From Deltaproteobacteria bacterium (GTDB lineage: Bacteria; Myxococcota_A; UBA9042; PHBI01), in NCBI GenBank assembly GCA_006226565.1, contig SBGO01000480.1:1-53003 (forward strand): DNA of 53,003 nucleotides, read 5' to 3'. This document shows positions 49,942 to 53,003 of this stretch, one piece after another (within the stretch, counting starts at the first letter, position 1; every line of letters begins with the position of its first letter). Below the pieces are notes generated by a model. It was given only the letters and a program-made list of their open reading frames with translations, was not told the origin of the DNA and did no database searches. The translations under genes were made by a program, and so were the position numbers.

Positions 49942-51393
49942 TCAGACGGCGACGCCGCCCACGGTGAGGTTGTTGACGCGGATGGTCGGCATGCCGACGC
50001 CGACGGGGACCGACTGCCCGGCCTTGCCGCAGGTGCCGATGCCGGTGTCGAGGGCGAGGTCGTGGCCGACGGCGGCGACGCGCTTGAGGACGTCGGGGCC
50101 GTTGCCGATGAAGGTCGCGCCCTTGACGGGGGCGGTGACCTTGCCGTCCTCGATGAGGTAGGCCTCGGACCCGCTGAAGGTGAACTTGCCGCTCGTGATG
50201 TCGACCTGGCCGCCGCCGAAGGAGACGGCGTAGATGCCGCGCTTGACGCCCTTGAGGATCTCCTCGGGGTCGTCCTGGCCGGCGAGCATGAAGGTGTTGG
50301 TCATGCGCGGCATCGGGATGGAGGCGTAGGACTCGCGGCGGCCGTTGCCGGTCGGCGCCATGCCCATCAGGCGGGCGTTCATGCGGTCCTGCATGTAGCC
50401 GCGGAGCACGCCGTTCTCGATGAGGACGGTGCGCGTCGTCGGCGTGCCTTCGTCGTCGACGTTGAGGCTGCCGCGGCGGCCGGGGAGGGTGCCGTCGTCG
50501 ATGACGGTGACCAGGGGGCTGGCGACCTCCTTGCCGATGAGGCCGGTGAAGGCGCTGGTCCCCTTGCGGTTGAAGTCGCCCTCGAGCCCGTGGCCGACGG
50601 CCTCGTGGAGGAGGATGCCGGGCCAGCCGGGGCCGAGCACGACGTCCATGGTGCCGGCGGGGGAGTCGATGGCGTCGAGCTTCAGGACGGCCTGGCGCGC
50701 CGCCTCGGTGACGAAGGCCTGCCAGCGGTCGTCCTCGAGGAACCAGGCGTAGGCGTGGCGCCCGCCGCCGCCCCACGAGCCGACCTGGCGGTTCTGGCCG
50801 TCGACCGCGATGCAGGCGACGCTCAGGCGCGCGAGGGGGCGGACGTCGACGGTGATGCGGCCGTCGCGGTCGACCATGACGACGGTCTTGCGCTCGCTGA
50901 CGAAGCTCGCCTGGACCTGCTTGATGCGCGGGTCGTAGGCGCGGGCGGCGACGTCGATGCGGCTCAGGAGGTCGAGCTTGGTCTCGAGGGGCTCCTCGGT
51001 GGCGTCGGCGACGACCGGGTAGAGGTCGTGACCCGTGCGGGCGCCGGCCACGGCGATCGCGCGCGAGGGGCCGCCGCTCTGGGCGATGGCCCGGGCGGCC
51101 TGGGCGGCCTCGAGGAGGCGGGCGCCGTCGATCTCGTCGGAGTGGGCGTAGCCGGTCTTGTCGCCGGCGACGGCGCGCACCCCGACGCCCTGGTGGATGG
51201 AGCGCGCGGCCTTCTTGACGAGCCCCTCGTCGAGGGCGATCGACTCGGCCTCGACGTGCTCGAGGTAGAGGTCGCCGTCGTCGAGGCGGTGCCCGAGGAG
51301 CGCCTCGAGGGTCTTCGACAGCGCGCCTTCGTCCACGCCGAAGCGCGTCAGCGCGGCGTCGACGCCGGTTCGTGGAGTGCTGGTCTCCGTCAC
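49942..51393 (-). CDS. tldD: TldD zinc metalloprotease
   Basis: A 483-aa catalytic subunit with the zinc-binding HEAVGHGLEGD (HExxxH) motif. Other family segments are DLYLEHVEAESIALDEG, GVGVRAVAGDKTGYA, RMTNTFMLAG and SGSEAYLIEDGKV. With PmbA it forms a cytosolic protease that works on partly unfolded peptides. GTG 51393 is chosen because AGGAG lies 7 nt upstream; the long frame to 51468 has no ribosome-binding site. It is divergent from rdgB. Confidence 0.94.
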   Translation of the reverse strand: MTETSTPRTGVDAALTRFGVDEGALSKTLEALLGHRLDDGDLYLEHVEAESIALDEGLVKKAARSIHQGVGVRAVAGDKTGYAHSDEIDGARLLEAAQAARAIAQSGGPSRAIAVAGARTGHDLYPVVADATEEPLETKLDLLSRIDVAARAYDPRIKQVQASFVSERKTVVMVDRDGRITVDVRPLARLSVACIAVDGQNRQVGSWGGGGRHAYAWFLEDDRWQAFVTEAARQAVLKLDAIDSPAGTMDVVLGPGWPGILLHEAVGHGLEGDFNRKGTSAFTGLIGKEVASPLVTVIDDGTLPGRRGSLNVDDEGTPTTRTVLIENGVLRGYMQDRMNARLMGMAPTGNGRRESYASIPMPRMTNTFMLAGQDDPEEILKGVKRGIYAVSFGGGQVDITSGKFTFSGSEAYLIEDGKVTAPVKGATFIGNGPDVLKRVAAVGHDLALDTGIGTCGKAGQSVPVGVGMPTIRVNNLTVGGVAV

Positions 51394-51506
51394 GCTCACT
51401 CTCCTGTGTCGCGCGGAAGTTGTGCTATACGCGGGCGCCAGACTAACGGCGTCGCGTCCCCACGCCAAGCCGACGGACGCGAGCCAGGACCGGATCGGAG
51501 CGAGCC

Positions 51507-52166
51507 ATGAAGCGCACCCTCGTCGTCGCCACCGGCAACCCGCACAAGCGGGCCGAGATCGCGGCCATGCTGGAGCCCTACCACGTCGCGGTGACGACCG
51601 CGCGCGAGCACGGCCTCGGCGACGTCGAGGAGACCGGCGCGACCTTCGAGGAGAACGCGCTCCTCAAGGCGATCGCGGGCTTCCGTCACACGGGGCTGCC
51701 GTGCCTCGCGGACGACTCGGGGCTGCTCGTCGACGCCCTCGACGGGGCGCCCGGGGTCTACTCGGCCCGCTACGCCGGCGCGGACGCGACCGACGCCGAC
51801 AACAACGCGCTGCTCATCTCGCGGCTCGTCGACGTGCCGGCCGAGCGGCGCGGGGCGCGCTTCGCCTCGAACGTGGCGCTGGTGCTGCCGGCGGCGCTCG
51901 CGGTGGGTGTCCCGGACGGGCCGTGGCGGCGCCACGACGTCGACGCGGAGGCGGTCGCCTTCACCGTGGAGGGCACCGTCCCGGGGCGCATCATCGACGA
52001 CGCCCGCGGGGCGGCGGGCTTCGGCTACGATCCGCACTTCCTCTACGAGCCGGCCGGGCGGACCTTCGCCGAGCTCGCCTCCCACGAGAAGCACGCCATC
52101 AGCCACCGCGGTCAGGCGATGGCGATGATGGGCGAGCTCTTCCGGGCGGTCTTCGGGCACGCCTGA
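51507..52166 (+). CDS. rdgB: RdgB/HAM1 family non-canonical purine NTP pyrophosphatase
   Basis: A 219-aa enzyme that hydrolyses dITP/ITP and XTP to monophosphates, keeping deaminated purines out of DNA. Motifs are VVATGNPHKRAEI at the N-terminus, GATFEENALLKA, LADDSGLLVDALDGAPGVYS and a C-terminal GFGYDPHF with SHRGQAM. Length is normal. ATG 51507 has GGAG about 9 nt upstream. Confidence 0.96.
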   Translation: MKRTLVVATGNPHKRAEIAAMLEPYHVAVTTAREHGLGDVEETGATFEENALLKAIAGFRHTGLPCLADDSGLLVDALDGAPGVYSARYAGADATDADNNALLISRLVDVPAERRGARFASNVALVLPAALAVGVPDGPWRRHDVDAEAVAFTVEGTVPGRIIDDARGAAGFGYDPHFLYEPAGRTFAELASHEKHAISHRGQAMAMMGELFRAVFGHA

Positions 52167-52507
52167 GGGCACGGCGAGGCGCGGCCCGAGCGCGTCCGGG
52201 ACGGGTGGCACAGCCGCTGTGTCATCCGCTGGGGCTCCGGGTCTCCATCAGGAGGGTCCACCGACCCCGGGGGGAAGGCTCCGTCGTCGTCCGGTCGGCC
52301 GGAAGTGGCCGAAATTCGGCGCGGTGGGCGCCCGGATCGGCGTTGGCACGCAACTTGTTGTGGGCGAAGCCCACCCTGGGTGGGGGTGCGTTTCGCGCGT
52401 TCGCCGGTGAGGGGCGGCTTGGTCGAGGGAGGCCACGCGCGGCGCCGCGCGAGGAGGCGGCGCCGCACGGGGGGCAGGCGAGGGGCGGCTGCACCCTCGC
52501 GTGTGGG
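52167..52507. other. Intergenic, no gene seen
   Basis: About 340 bp between rdgB and the partial gene. All frames are arginine-rich and lack ribosome-binding sites. A short repeat GGGCGAAGCCCACCCTGGGT near 52361-52380 can fold, but without a T-tract. Confidence 0.4.
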
Positions 52508-53003
52508 CTACTTGGCGGACTGGAAGACGAAGGGCCAGCGGACGAGGCAGCGGCCGCCGTCGGGCTTGCCGAAGCGCATCCGGCCGATGGCCTTGGTGAT
52601 GCAGCTCGACACGCGCTCGTTCTTCAGCGTCGCCGCGCCGACGCGGACGTTCTTGACGCTGCCGTCGAGCTCGATGGTGAAGGTCACCGGGAGCTTGCCC
52701 GAGAGGTCGGGGATGACGCGCAGCTGCGACTCGTAGCAGAAGCGGAACGAGTGCTTCTCGCGCGCCATGTTCGCCTGGATGTCGCGGGTGTTGCAGAACT
52801 CCGGCGACGGCGGCGGCTCGGCGGGCTTGACCTCCTTGGGGGCGCGCTCGACCGGCTTGTCGCTGAGGCCGCGCGAGGACGGGACGGCGATGGCCGAGAA
52901 GGCGACCGCGACGCCGGTCGGGCACTGAACGGCGGCGCCACCGGCCGCGGCGGTGGGGCAGCTCGCGCCGGGCCAGAGGGCGTCGGCCTCGGCGACGGCC
53001 GTG
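52508..53003 (-). CDS. Protein with AgmX/PglI (TonB-like) C-terminal domain, 5' part outside the window
   Basis: At least 165 residues in an open frame to the window edge; no start is visible, and the internal ATG at 52768 is not the start. A Pro/Ala/Val-rich linker leads to a domain of about 85 residues (CNTRDIQANMAREKHSF, CYESQLRVIPDLSGKL, VTFTIELDGSVKNVRV, AIGRMRFGKP…WPFVF). This matches the AgmX/PglI C-terminal domain of myxobacteria, a TonB-like fold in gliding-motility and energy-transducing proteins. Confidence 0.75.
   Translation of the reverse strand, partial: TAVAEADALWPGASCPTAAAGGAAVQCPTGVAVAFSAIAVPSSRGLSDKPVERAPKEVKPAEPPPSPEFCNTRDIQANMAREKHSFRFCYESQLRVIPDLSGKLPVTFTIELDGSVKNVRVGAATLKNERVSSCITKAIGRMRFGKPDGGRCLVRWPFVFQSAK

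Overview
The window is about 53 kb of very GC-rich bacterial DNA with many lipoproteins, a PP2C phosphatase fused to a cyclic-nucleotide domain, an AgmX/PglI-type C-terminal domain, a HiPIP, fibrinogen-like secreted proteins and TldD/PmbA. This mix suggests a myxobacterium-like (Myxococcota / former Deltaproteobacteria) chromosome. That assignment is inference; no rRNA or marker gene here settles it.

Left chromosomal flank (1-8069). A lipoprotein with three DsbA-like thioredoxin domains, a transglutaminase-like lipoprotein, a lamin-tail-domain lipoprotein, a zinc-type quinone oxidoreductase, a small membrane protein and a structured RNA that looks like 6S RNA (minus strand, about 7360-7497).

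Genomic island (8070-26502). A perfect 63-bp direct repeat, the 3' part of a tRNA-Leu(CAG) gene, bounds an element of about 18.4 kb. The intact tRNA is at the right end, next to a tyrosine integrase whose reading frame runs through the terminator hairpin into the tRNA. The right half holds a mobility and replication module: an excisionase-like HTH protein, a DnaB-N/RepA-like helicase, a large putative Rep protein, three 22-bp iterons, a coiled-coil protein and the integrase. The middle is defence cargo on the minus strand: hsdR-hsdS-hsdM-mrr with overlapping or tight junctions, where HsdM carries an unusual C-terminal extension of about 200 aa. Downstream is a two-gene cassette of an OST-HTH/LOTUS protein and a protein of unknown family, the best candidate here for an undescribed system. 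The left end has small ORFs and decayed fragments (IS21-type IstB tail, internal piece of a beta-CASP metallo-beta-lactamase gene). No relaxase or conjugation genes are visible, so the element looks like an integrated plasmid or replicative integrative element.

Right chromosomal flank (26503-53003). A 34-aa basic protein, a concanavalin-like lipoprotein, the PP2C-cNMP protein, tRNA-Leu(CAA), proC with a HAD hydrolase, a CoA-transferase beta subunit, metH (B12-dependent methionine synthase), a hybrid histidine kinase, a HiPIP, a scoA-ppc-capA operon (the CoA-transferase alpha subunit lies about 11 kb from its beta subunit), a tandem fibrinogen-like lipoprotein, a B12-dependent acyl-CoA mutase whose active-site residues are of the isobutyryl-CoA mutase type, tRNA-Pro(UGG), tldD-pmbA, an RdgB/HAM1 pyrophosphatase and a partial AgmX/PglI-type protein running off the end. 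Shared metabolic themes are acyl-CoA handling and B12-dependent enzymes.
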